Source of the DNA: an uncultured Lachnospiraceae bacterium
GTDB taxonomy: Bacteria; Bacillota; Clostridia; Lachnospirales; Lachnospiraceae
Length of the DNA stretch: 9,680 bases
Assembly (NCBI GenBank): GCA_910588405.1
Contig: CAJUPT010000056.1
Coordinates: forward strand, 1-9,680
Direction of reading: 5' to 3'
The translations under genes and the position numbers were made by a program. Below, piece by piece: positions 1 through 5,026 of this stretch (position 1 is its first letter; the number at the start of each line of letters is the position of its first letter). Below the pieces are notes generated by a model, which did no database searches, was not told the DNA's origin, and saw nothing but the letters and a program-made list of their open reading frames with translations.

Positions 1-137
1 TGGAATATGAAGATGATTTTTACAAAGAAATCTTAGATAAAATGGTTGTGAATGACAAAGACCATATTGATGTGTATTTGAACCTGCTCCCCCTCAAATG
101 GAGCTATACGGTTGCAAAAAGCGTAAACTGTCCATAG
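1..137 (+). CDS. 3' end of a probable large serine recombinase gene (partial)
   Basis: An open frame enters the window from the left (first complete codon at 3) and stops at TAG 135-137, giving 44 residues. They include DKMVVNDKDHIDVYLNLLP and the following KWSYTVAK. A short 'DK-hydrophobic-V...' strand followed by a basic/aromatic tail is the pattern I associate with the C-terminal end of large serine site-specific recombinases of Clostridia; this is recognition by pattern only, with no catalytic domain in view. Context supports it: the gene ends about 100 bp from the point where cotJC is broken, as expected for an integrase gene next to its attachment site. It is convergent with cotJC. Alternatives are an unrelated accessory protein or a tyrosine recombinase tail; the upstream sequence would settle it. 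Confidence 0.5.
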   Translation, partial: EYEDDFYKEILDKMVVNDKDHIDVYLNLLPLKWSYTVAKSVNCP

Positions 138-422
138 GGTAAACCGCTCACGGGAAATCATCCACTGGAAGCTTCCCCGCACACAGAGCGAAAAAAAGCG
201 AGGGCCCCTGAGATGGAACATTTCAGGGGCTTCTCTACCGATATCCGTCAGCACTCCCGCCACCTCTCTGTAGGGCATCGTATACCTCTGGGACAGATAC
301 CGCTGGGAGGCGGCCAGCTCGCCGTCGGGGCCGCCGAACTGGGTGAGGATCACCATGGCCATTTTGGGATCAGGTTTGCTGATCTTTACCGGATACTGTA
401 ATCGTTTCTCATAACTCCACAT
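33..422 (-). pseudogene. cotJC: Interrupted cotJC, spore-coat manganese-catalase-like protein
   Basis: CotJC is a spore-coat protein of the manganese catalase family. The frame starts at ATG 420-422, overlapping the cotJB stop by one base (TAATG), with GGAAGGAG about 9 nt upstream. Residues 1-62 match the family N-terminus clearly: MWSYEKRLQYPVKISKP, then QFGGPDGELAA, YLSQRYTMP and GVLTDIG. After codon 62-64 (about 231-239) the match ends; the last 65 residues, down to the TAA at 33-35, are unrelated and run antisense to the recombinase-like gene. Family members are about 190 residues long, so roughly two thirds, including most of the four-helix bundle with its metal ligands, is missing. As it stands the gene should not give a working catalase. 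It may be restored by excision of the inserted element, as in other sporulation genes carrying intervening elements; that is inference. Confidence 0.75.
191..231 (-). repeat. Hairpin plus T-run at the cotJC junction, terminator-like on the minus strand
   Basis: GCCCCTGA (204-211) and TCAGGGGC (223-230) form a perfect 8-bp stem with an 11-nt loop. Read on the minus strand the stem is followed, after 6 nt, by seven T (191-197). It could end transcripts coming from the cotJ operon, although the gap before the T-run is unusual for an intrinsic terminator. It could equally be part of the recombination site, since it abuts the junction. Confidence 0.35.
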
Positions 423-718
423 TAAAAATCATCTCCTTCCCAGGGCCAGGGGTCCTGCACCCAGTTCCAGCAGTTCATGCCTCCGCCCTGGCAGCCGCAT
501 CCGTCAGCGCCGGGGGCGGTGAAGCGGGTGGTTTCCTGGCTTAAGGGGCCGAACTGGCTGGTGTAGTCTGCAACGGCTTTTTTATAATAATTGCGGGTGG
601 TCTCAAAAAATTGGATGGCTTCCGGGTCACAGGGATGGGTATCCAGGTACAGGGCCGCATCGTCCAGAGCGAAACCGGTTTCATAGATGACCTGCATCAA
701 ACGACATTTTTCATTCAT
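422..718 (-). CDS. cotJB: Spore coat protein CotJB
   Basis: CotJB is a small protein of the spore coat that is made together with CotJA and CotJC in the mother cell. The 98-residue product carries the family pattern: an N-terminal helix with ALYLDTHP (residues 22-29), a second helix containing YYKKAVADY, then SQFGPL, and a C-terminal tryptophan-rich end (WNWVQDPWPWEG). A Cys/Gly-rich insert, GCGCQGGGMNC, lies between helix 2 and the tail. The start is ATG 716-718, which overlaps the cotJA stop (ATGA) and has GAGGTG just upstream; the open frame reaches ATG 734-736, but that start lies inside cotJA and before the ribosome binding site. The stop overlaps the cotJC start by one base, so translation of the three genes is probably coupled. 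Confidence 0.9.
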   Translation of the reverse strand: MNEKCRLMQVIYETGFALDDAALYLDTHPCDPEAIQFFETTRNYYKKAVADYTSQFGPLSQETTRFTAPGADGCGCQGGGMNCWNWVQDPWPWEGDDF

Positions 719-1029
719 TTTACACACCTCGAGCACAAGAATGGTTTATCCAGTTCCGGGAAAATGGTGCCTGCGTTCAGCCCTCTGCACAGGTCGTAGG
801 TGTCATTCCATCTCTGCCAGGGAACATAGGCCATCGTTACGGGGAACTGATCTATATTTTCCCGCTCCATGGGAAACGGGGCGATCATTTCAGGAGGGTT
901 GGGGTTGGAACCGGCGCAGCCGCAGTCCCGGTCCCGGGAGTAGCTTCTGGCAGGCATCGTGTATCCGTTCATCTGGCGGCCGGAACAGCCCTGCCGTCTC
1001 ATATCATATCTGCTGTTATAACGTTCCAT
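715..1029 (-). CDS. cotJA: Spore coat-associated protein CotJA
   Basis: This is the first gene of the coat operon. The 104-residue product has a variable N-terminal part rich in Arg, Ser, Cys and Pro (residues 1-62). The conserved CotJA core follows at about 65-97: TMAYVPWQRW, the helix DTYDLCRGLNAGT and the hallmark IFPELDKPF. The N-terminal extension with CGCAGSNPNPPE is longer than in Bacillus CotJA, where the core starts earlier. AAAGGAG (1043-1049 on the plus strand, reversed) precedes the ATG by 13 nt, which is a long spacing. A sigma-E-type -10 lies just upstream. CotJA acts with CotJB and CotJC in assembling the inner coat; the exact biochemical role of the family is not known. Confidence 0.9.
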   Translation of the reverse strand: MERYNSRYDMRRQGCSGRQMNGYTMPARSYSRDRDCGCAGSNPNPPEMIAPFPMERENIDQFPVTMAYVPWQRWNDTYDLCRGLNAGTIFPELDKPFLCSRCVK

Positions 1030-1066
1030 AAATATTAAGAGACTCCTTTATATCTGATTTAATATT

Positions 1067-1095
1067 AATGTATGCGGCGGGAAATATTATGGTGC
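1067..1095 (-). promoter_or_regulatory. Putative sigma-E promoter of the cotJ operon
   Basis: On the minus strand CATACATT (1067-1074) matches the sigma-E -10 consensus CATACAMT at 7 of 8 positions. At 14 nt spacing the -35 region GCACCAT (1089-1095) matches KMATATT at only 4 of 7. The position, about 40 bp before cotJA, and the known mother-cell control of cotJ in Bacillus support the call. Confidence 0.5.
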
Positions 1096-1179
1096 GTTAT
1101 CAGCCTGTGATCAGGCCGGACGTGTGGATTAAAATTTTATTTCATCGAGCATTTTGCACTGGCGTTTGCGGCAGAGAAC

Positions 1180-1188
1180 TGGTATAGT
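1180..1188 (+). promoter_or_regulatory. Extended -10 promoter for the acyltransferase gene
   Basis: TGGTATAGT is a TGn-extended -10 with TATAGT (5 of 6 to consensus). No good -35 sits at 16-18 nt; TTGCAC at 1154-1159 is too far away. Transcription would start near 1195, leaving a leader of about 135 nt before the gene at 1330. Confidence 0.4.
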
Positions 1189-1199
1189 TGTTACCATAA

Positions 1200-1231
1200 C
1201 GCTAATTTATAAAACTGACAAATGGTTAGCG
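1200..1231 (+). repeat. Inverted repeat in the leader of the acyltransferase gene
   Basis: CGCTAA (1200-1205) and TTAGCG (1226-1231) are perfect complements; TTT and AAA just inside them can extend the stem after a 3-nt bulge. It lies right behind the predicted transcription start, so it may be a 5' hairpin or an operator. The rest of the stretch 1030-1329 holds only the two divergent promoters and an 8-bp tandem repeat (AAACTATG twice, near 1289-1304). Confidence 0.35.
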
Positions 1232-1329
1232 CAGAGAATGTGATGAACAATTGGATTTGAGATCAATAAGCAGATTGGACACACAATCAAACTATGAAAC
1301 TATGAAATAGGAAAAAGGAGAGGACCAGA

Positions 1330-2007
1330 ATGAATGATCTGACAAAACTAACAGTAAAAGCATTATATTCTTTAGAACACACAAAGGCGGCGGTGCTGCT
1401 GGAATCTGTGTCGTATCCCTGGGAGGCGCTGGAGAAAATCGGGGAGACGATCAAAGAAATTGGCAGCCGCCTGCCGAAAGAACTGTATGACCAAAAGGAT
1501 GGGGATGTGTGGATTGCGAAATCCGCGAAGGTGGCTCCCACGGCCTATATCCACGGCCCGGCCATTATCGGCGAGGAGACGGAGGTGCGCCACTGTGCCT
1601 TTATTCGGGGCAATGCACTGGTAGGAGACCACTGTGTGGTGGGCAATTCCACGGAGCTGAAAAATGTCATCCTGTTTGACAATGTCCAGGTGCCGCATTA
1701 CAATTATGTGGGCGACTCCATTCTGGGCTACCGTTCCCATATGGGCGCAGGCTCTATCACTTCAAATGTAAAATCGGATAAAAAACTGGTGATCGTAAAA
1801 GCGGGAGAGGAACGGCTTGAAACCGGGCTGAAAAAATTTGGCGCCATGATCGGCGACGGTGTGGAGGTGGGCTGCGGCACAATTTTAAATCCCGGCAGCG
1901 TGGTGGGTAAAAACAGCAATATTTATCCGCTGTCTATGGTGCGGGGATATGTGGCGGCAGATTCCGTCTATAAAAATCAGAATGAAGTAGTGGCAAAGCT
2001 TGATTAA
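1330..2007 (+). CDS. Stand-alone left-handed beta-helix acyltransferase, GlmU C-terminal-like
   Basis: The 225-residue product is a hexapeptide-repeat protein resembling the acetyltransferase half of GlmU, which acetylates glucosamine-1-phosphate on the way to UDP-GlcNAc. Residues 1-55 are helical and carry no nucleotidyltransferase domain (no GXGTRM signature). Repeats run from about 60 to 215 (AKVAPTAYI, IIGEETEV, VIGD-like turns). Positions that align with GlmU acetyl-transfer residues are kept: R93 (FIRGNAL), K111 (GNSTELKN), H123 and Y126 (VPHYNYVGD), then GAGSITSN. AAAAAGGAG precedes the ATG by 9 nt. The gene is transcribed alone and converges with the gene at 2030. Genomes of this group often label such proteins UDP-GlcNAc pyrophosphorylase, which the missing domain argues against. 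The substrate is unknown; a sugar phosphate or nucleotide sugar is likely. Confidence 0.8.
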   Translation: MNDLTKLTVKALYSLEHTKAAVLLESVSYPWEALEKIGETIKEIGSRLPKELYDQKDGDVWIAKSAKVAPTAYIHGPAIIGEETEVRHCAFIRGNALVGDHCVVGNSTELKNVILFDNVQVPHYNYVGDSILGYRSHMGAGSITSNVKSDKKLVIVKAGEERLETGLKKFGAMIGDGVEVGCGTILNPGSVVGKNSNIYPLSMVRGYVAADSVYKNQNEVVAKLD

Positions 2008-2029
2008 AATGGTCAGGAAAACGTCATCG

Positions 2030-2869
2030 TTACCGCTCGGAATCCTGTTTCCCTGAGCTTTTGCGTTCCAGAAATACATTGATTTCCGCTCCCAGCAGGG
2101 TGATGGTCATGCAGAAATAAATCCAGAGCATGATCAGCACGATGGCGGTCAGGCTGCCGTAGGTATAAGAGTAATTGGAAAACTTTGTAATGTAAATCGA
2201 ATAAAAAAAGGAAAAAACAGACCAGCCAAAGGTGGCAAAGATAGCGCCTGGAAACTGGTCTGTCAGGCTTACGTCCCGGCCCGGGAAAAAGCGATAAAGG
2301 AGCATAAAAAAGCCGGTGAGCAAAAAGGCCGCCGAGAAGGTTCGGATGCCCACGACCAGTATGGAGAAGTCACGGATGGCAGGCATCCGGTTTTCCAGAA
2401 AAATTTGAATGTTATTGCCAAACACCAGCAGGATCAGGACCAGCAGTAAGGCCGACATAAAAAACAGCGTGTAGAAGTAGCAGATCAGCCGCAGCCGTAT
2501 ATAGCCCACAGGCTTTTTGTTGGAATACACCTGGTTCAGCCCCCGCTCCACGGCCATAACCCCTTTGGAGGCGGACCAGATGGTGGTGACGGCGGTCACG
2601 GACAGGATGGTGTTAGAGGATTTGGAATAAACCTCGTGAACGATATTGTACAGGGAGGGGCGGAAGGTTTCCGGCACCACAAGGGTAAGGGTGGCCAGCA
2701 TTTCCTCCAGGCTGTCCGGGGAGACAAACTGAATCATGGTCATGGCCAGCATCAGAAGAGGAAATGCCGAGATGACCAGGAAAAACGACGCCTGGGCCGC
2801 ATAGACCGTAATTTGGTCCTCCGTCACCTGTTTTTTAAAGATATCTGCCTGAAGTAAAAAATTATGCAT
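2030..2869 (-). CDS. YihY/BrkB-family inner membrane protein
   Basis: The 279-residue product has about six hydrophobic segments, at roughly 27-49, 86-104, 128-150, 168-193, 207-228 and 238-265. Family marks are the start of TM1 with YAAQASFFLVISAFPLL, the segment WSASKGVMAVERGLNQVY (98-115) and the C-terminal YGSLTAIVLIMLWIY followed by LLGAEIN. Members were once called ribonuclease BN, which proved wrong; the function remains unclear, with suggestions of transport or envelope roles. The start ATG at 2867-2869 has GGAG upstream, and a good sigma-A promoter lies at 2927-2955. The tail after residue 266 is charged (ERKSSGKQDSER) and presumably cytoplasmic. The stop is 22 bp from the stop of the convergent acyltransferase gene, with no terminator visible between them. 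Confidence 0.9.
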   Translation of the reverse strand: MHNFLLQADIFKKQVTEDQITVYAAQASFFLVISAFPLLMLAMTMIQFVSPDSLEEMLATLTLVVPETFRPSLYNIVHEVYSKSSNTILSVTAVTTIWSASKGVMAVERGLNQVYSNKKPVGYIRLRLICYFYTLFFMSALLLVLILLVFGNNIQIFLENRMPAIRDFSILVVGIRTFSAAFLLTGFFMLLYRFFPGRDVSLTDQFPGAIFATFGWSVFSFFYSIYITKFSNYSYTYGSLTAIVLIMLWIYFCMTITLLGAEINVFLERKSSGKQDSER

Positions 2870-2926
2870 AGGTGAATCTCCATTTTCAGCATTTCCGGAA
2901 ACAATATTAAAACGCTCCGTTTATAA

Positions 2927-2955
2927 ATAGTACCATGCAAGCGGGTTTCCGGCAA
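2927..2955 (-). promoter_or_regulatory. Sigma-A promoter of the YihY-family gene
   Basis: On the minus strand TTGCCG (2950-2955) and TACTAT (2927-2932) are 17 bp apart, and TGG directly before the -10 makes it an extended -10. The leader to the ATG would be about 50 nt. Confidence 0.6.
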
Positions 2956-2999
2956 GCGGTTATCGTTTTTTTACGGTACAGAAAAAATCGACAAAATAG

Positions 3000-3028
3000 T
3001 TGATTTTATGATTTTAATACGGTAAACT
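3000..3028 (+). promoter_or_regulatory. Possible sigma-A promoter of the coiled-coil protein gene
   Basis: TTGATT (3000-3005) and TAAACT (3023-3028) are separated by 17 bp; each matches consensus at 4 of 6. Start would be near 3035, with a leader of about 80 nt. Confidence 0.4.
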
Positions 3029-3045
3029 TTTTGTCATAAGGTATC

Positions 3046-3084
3046 TTGCAATGTGCAAAGGCCATGTACCTGACGGCATTGCAA
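3046..3084 (+). repeat. 8-bp inverted repeat in the 5' leader
   Basis: TTGCAATG (3046-3053) and CATTGCAA (3077-3084) are perfect complements with a 23-nt loop, located between the predicted start and the ribosome binding site at 3102. GCATTG recurs at 3087-3092. It could be an operator or a leader hairpin. Confidence 0.3.
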
Positions 3085-3115
3085 AAGCATTGGGACGAAT
3101 TAAAGGAGACATGGC

Positions 3116-3598
3116 ATGGGTTTCAGAAGAAAGATAATGGACAAGCTTACCATCATTTATATAAAAGCCAGCCACTGCATGGAACGGAATAAACTGAATA
3201 TGTATATTTCCACGCTGGAGCGGGAAATTCAGGATATGAAGCTGCAGATCGGCATAGTATGTTATGACCGGTGGAAAAATGACCGGCTGCGAGTGGAGGA
3301 CATCGAAGAACTACTGAAAATAATCGACGGGAAAAATGAGGAGATTGAGAAACAGAAGGAACTGATTTTACAGTTATCTGAGCAGGAAAAGCGTATTTTG
3401 GGAAAAGCAGCCCCGGTCGTTTTGCCCTTTGCGCCGATCCCGTCAGTTTCGTCAATTTCAGCGGCGGCAGAGATGAAAGACATAAAAGAAATAAAAGATA
3501 CGGCGTGTCGGAGTGATGCTGAATATGTGGAACCGGCCGGCAGGCCAGACAATGAGCAGCAGCCCTCCGTGTTGGAGTTTCAGCGTTATCATAGATGA
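3116..3598 (+). CDS. Hypothetical coiled-coil protein, unrecognised
   Basis: I do not recognise this 160-residue protein. Residues 1-20 are basic with a short hydrophobic stretch (LTIIYIKASH), not a convincing signal peptide. Residues 22-95 are strongly helical and charged (STLEREIQDMKLQ, EDIEELLKII, NEEIEKQKELILQLSEQEKRIL), consistent with one or two coiled-coil segments broken around Y50-W53. Residues 98-160 are low in structure: a Pro/Val/Ser segment, a short charged stretch (KDIKEIKD) and a polar tail. AAAGGAG lies 7 nt before ATG 3116, which decides the start; an ATG at 3111 opens only an 8-codon frame. The gene stands alone between a divergent membrane protein gene and a downstream lipoprotein gene with its own promoter. 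No function is assigned; a small structural or regulatory adaptor is only a guess. Confidence 0.6.
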   Translation: MGFRRKIMDKLTIIYIKASHCMERNKLNMYISTLEREIQDMKLQIGIVCYDRWKNDRLRVEDIEELLKIIDGKNEEIEKQKELILQLSEQEKRILGKAAPVVLPFAPIPSVSSISAAAEMKDIKEIKDTACRSDAEYVEPAGRPDNEQQPSVLEFQRYHR

Positions 3599-3637
3599 AA
3601 AAAGTTTTGATTGAGTCCTGACGGAAAATATTTCTAA

Positions 3638-3673
3638 GATTATTTAAAAAAGTTGTTAGTTTTTTGAATAATC
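3638..3673 (+). repeat. 14-bp AT-rich inverted repeat, possible atypical terminator
   Basis: GATTATTTAAAAAA (3638-3651) pairs with TTTTTTGAATAATC (3660-3673) around an 8-nt loop, with a single T:G wobble. It starts 40 nt after the stop of the coiled-coil protein gene. Its T-run sits inside the stem, so it is not a standard intrinsic terminator, but the placement between two transcription units fits that role. Confidence 0.4.
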
Positions 3674-3725
3674 CAGAATATGGATAAAAAAATTGAATTT
3701 GTTAATAAATTAAATTGAAAAGGTG

Positions 3726-3754
3726 TTGAAACTGTGAACTTTTTGTAGTATAAT
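3726..3754 (+). promoter_or_regulatory. Strong sigma-A promoter of the lipoprotein gene
   Basis: TTGAAA (3726-3731) and a perfect TATAAT (3749-3754) are spaced by 17 bp, the best vegetative promoter match in the window apart from that of pheST. The start is expected near 3761. Confidence 0.75.
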
Positions 3755-3756
3755 GA

Positions 3757-3783
3757 GTTCCGACACAATTTCTGTGCCAGAAC
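3757..3783 (+). repeat. Interrupted dyad at the lipoprotein transcription start
   Basis: GTTC (3757-3760) pairs with GAAC (3780-3783), and CACA (3764-3767) with TGTG (3773-3776), leaving a small internal loop. It spans the predicted +1, so it may be an operator or form a hairpin at the 5' end of the mRNA. Confidence 0.35.
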
Positions 3784-3815
3784 ATTTAAAATGAAAAAGA
3801 AAAGGAGAAAACGAA

Positions 3816-4508
3816 ATGAAAAAGAAAGTTTCCGTTTTAATGGCTCTGGTAGTATTGAGCTGCATGGTGCTGATGGGATGTTCCTCTCAGAAGCTGGTTC
3901 CGGCCGATCAGGTAGTTGGCGCTCTGTTCCAGCTGGCAGCGATGGACGATGCCGCCCCGATGAAGGATCTGCTGGGTTTTGCATCTGAAGAGGATGTGCG
4001 TTCCGCTCTGATGGAAGACGGCGGTTCTGATCTGGTGGAAGAACTGGAGAAACAGTTCACCGATGCCGGAATCGAGTTCAGCACCGAAGAAGTGGAAGAA
4101 ATGAAGAACGACATTATCAGCCTTCTGAAGAATACCCCTTACACGGTTGAGCTGACTTCCGAAGAGAAGGATAAATGTGTCGTTACGCTGAAAGTAAACG
4201 GTTACTCCATGGCTGATATGACAGAAATCGCCATGACGACGCAGCAGGCGGCTCAGGACGCACTGACCGAGGATCAGCTTGCAGCGATCCAGAGCGGCGA
4301 CGCCGATGCCCTGAACGAGTTTATGCATACATATATGATGGATTACATGAAGGCAGTTTCTCAGATGAGCCCGATGGAAGAGGCTACCGAGATCACTGTT
4401 GAGTGCGAAAAGGTTAAAGTTGACGTAAGCGGCAAGGAGCAGGTATGCTGGATGCCTCTGAGCCTGGATTCCTTCGGCAACGATGTTGAAGCTGCTATTA
4501 TGCAGTAA
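3816..4508 (+). CDS. Secreted lipoprotein of unknown function
   Basis: The 230-residue product has a lipoprotein signal peptide: KKK at residues 2-4, a hydrophobic core to about residue 19 and the lipobox LMGC, with Cys22 as the expected lipidated residue followed by SSQK. The mature part is acidic and Met-rich, with helices about 30-105 (EEDVRSALMEDGG, STEEVEEMKNDI), a strand pair (YTVELTSEEK and KCVVTLKVNGYSM, about 115-135), further helices, and a C-terminal strand region with VTVECEKVKVDV-like character ending in ICWMPL-like hydrophobics. The architecture recalls DUF5105-type lipoproteins of Firmicutes, but this is a resemblance only. AAAAGGAG precedes ATG 3816 by about 9 nt. A very good promoter implies steady expression, and the protein should be anchored on the outer face of the cytoplasmic membrane. 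Confidence 0.85.
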   Translation: MKKKVSVLMALVVLSCMVLMGCSSQKLVPADQVVGALFQLAAMDDAAPMKDLLGFASEEDVRSALMEDGGSDLVEELEKQFTDAGIEFSTEEVEEMKNDIISLLKNTPYTVELTSEEKDKCVVTLKVNGYSMADMTEIAMTTQQAAQDALTEDQLAAIQSGDADALNEFMHTYMMDYMKAVSQMSPMEEATEITVECEKVKVDVSGKEQVCWMPLSLDSFGNDVEAAIMQ

Positions 4509-4560
4509 TGGTTTTTGCCATTTGTCGATGAATTTTTAGTTATTACCGGAAGATCGACTC

Positions 4561-4588
4561 TTGACAACCTTGTTTTTTGTGTTAGAAT
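4561..4588 (+). promoter_or_regulatory. Sigma-A promoter of the pheST operon
   Basis: A perfect -35 TTGACA (4561-4566) is followed after 16 bp by TAGAAT (4583-4588, 5 of 6). Start would be near 4595, placing the T-box leader fully inside the transcript. Confidence 0.65.
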
Positions 4589-4630
4589 GGTCATAGCAAA
4601 CGGATCAAACAGTCCGTTTGCTATGACCAT
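4587..4630 (+). repeat. Perfect 18-bp inverted repeat overlapping the pheST -10 and start
   Basis: The arms 4587-4604 (ATGGTCATAGCAAACGGA) and 4613-4630 are exact complements around the 8-nt loop TCAAACAG. The left arm begins within the -10 and covers the predicted +1, so a transcript from about 4595 would begin with a 10-bp hairpin (AGCAAACGGA with TCCGTTTGCT). No T-run follows, so a terminator for the lipoprotein gene is less likely; an operator or an mRNA-stabilising 5' hairpin fits better. Confidence 0.7.
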
Positions 4631-4639
4631 AATTGATTT

Positions 4640-4981
4640 TGGAAAAAGCATTGATGGCGAGGCTGCGGATCACGGATCGGCTGCCGCAGATATCTGTCTT
4701 CTGTCAGAGAGAGGGGGCCACCGGCTGAAAGCCTCCTTGAGTTCAGTCAGATATCAACCTTCCCGCCGGAGCTTCAGAGCTGAACGTACATGGTAAAAGT
4801 GTTCCTGGAATGTCCCCTTCTTCGCAGCGGGACTGGAAAAAGCCTGTATCGGCTTTACTGTGTGTCCAGTAGGTTTTGACGTCCGTACACGTTACGTATG
4901 CTGAGTGTCTGCCGTAAGGCAGGAATCAGGGTGGTACCGCGGAATCAGTCCGTCCCTATGTTTTTTAGGGGCGGTTTTTTT
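4640..4981 (+). promoter_or_regulatory. T-box riboswitch leader, phenylalanine-specific
   Basis: The leader has the standard T-box parts. The T-box sequence AGGGTGGTACCGCGG is at 4928-4942, directly before an intrinsic terminator. In Stem I, GATATCTG (4689-4696) pairs with CAGATATC (4748-4755). Above this helix on the 3' side lies TTC (4742-4744), a Phe codon in the place of the specifier. Higher up, the AGAGAG bulge (about 4706-4711) and an apical stem GGGGGC/GCCTCC close Stem I. The segment GGAATGTCCC (about 4808-4817) fits the Stem II region. Uncharged tRNA-Phe pairing with TTC and with the T-box bulge stabilises the antiterminator, so pheST is read only when Phe-tRNA runs low. The extended 5' border is approximate. 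Confidence 0.93.
4950..4981 (+). terminator. Regulated intrinsic terminator of the T-box
   Basis: CCGTCCCTA (4950-4958) pairs with TAGGGGCGG (4966-4974) over 9 bp with one G:U, followed by seven T (4975-4981). Its 5' arm overlaps the region needed by the antiterminator. Confidence 0.92.
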
Positions 4982-5026
4982 GTATCATAGGGAAGTTGCG
5001 GAACTATCAATATGAAGGAGAGAGAC

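Larger units (their letters stand above)
1..236. mobile_element. Edge of a putative integrative element inserted in cotJC
   Basis: Everything left of about 229-239 appears foreign to the cotJ operon. cotJC homology stops abruptly inside the conserved TDIGTEE segment of the family (here TDIGREAP), and the sequence beyond holds a recombinase-like gene end, a perfect 10-bp palindrome (GGAAGCTTCC, 167-176) and an 8-bp-arm hairpin at 204-230. Similarity to a normal cotJC could extend through the GAAG at 230-233 on the minus strand, so the exact crossover point is uncertain by about 10 bp. Only this edge is visible; the element's length and its other end lie outside the window. A simple deletion that fused cotJC to neighbouring DNA is the main alternative. 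Confidence 0.5.

Noticed and set aside
687..1031. Plus-strand frame of 114 codons opposite cotJA
   Set aside because: cotJA is clearly the coding strand there, with a family match and a ribosome binding site; the opposite frame is composition-driven and has no family resemblance.
1154..1188. TTGCAC as the -35 partner of TATAGT
   Set aside because: The spacing is 23 bp, outside the working range; the extended -10 explains the promoter better.
3837..4328. Minus-strand frame of 163 codons opposite the lipoprotein gene
   Set aside because: It is the antisense shadow of a gene with a clear signal peptide, lipobox and promoter.
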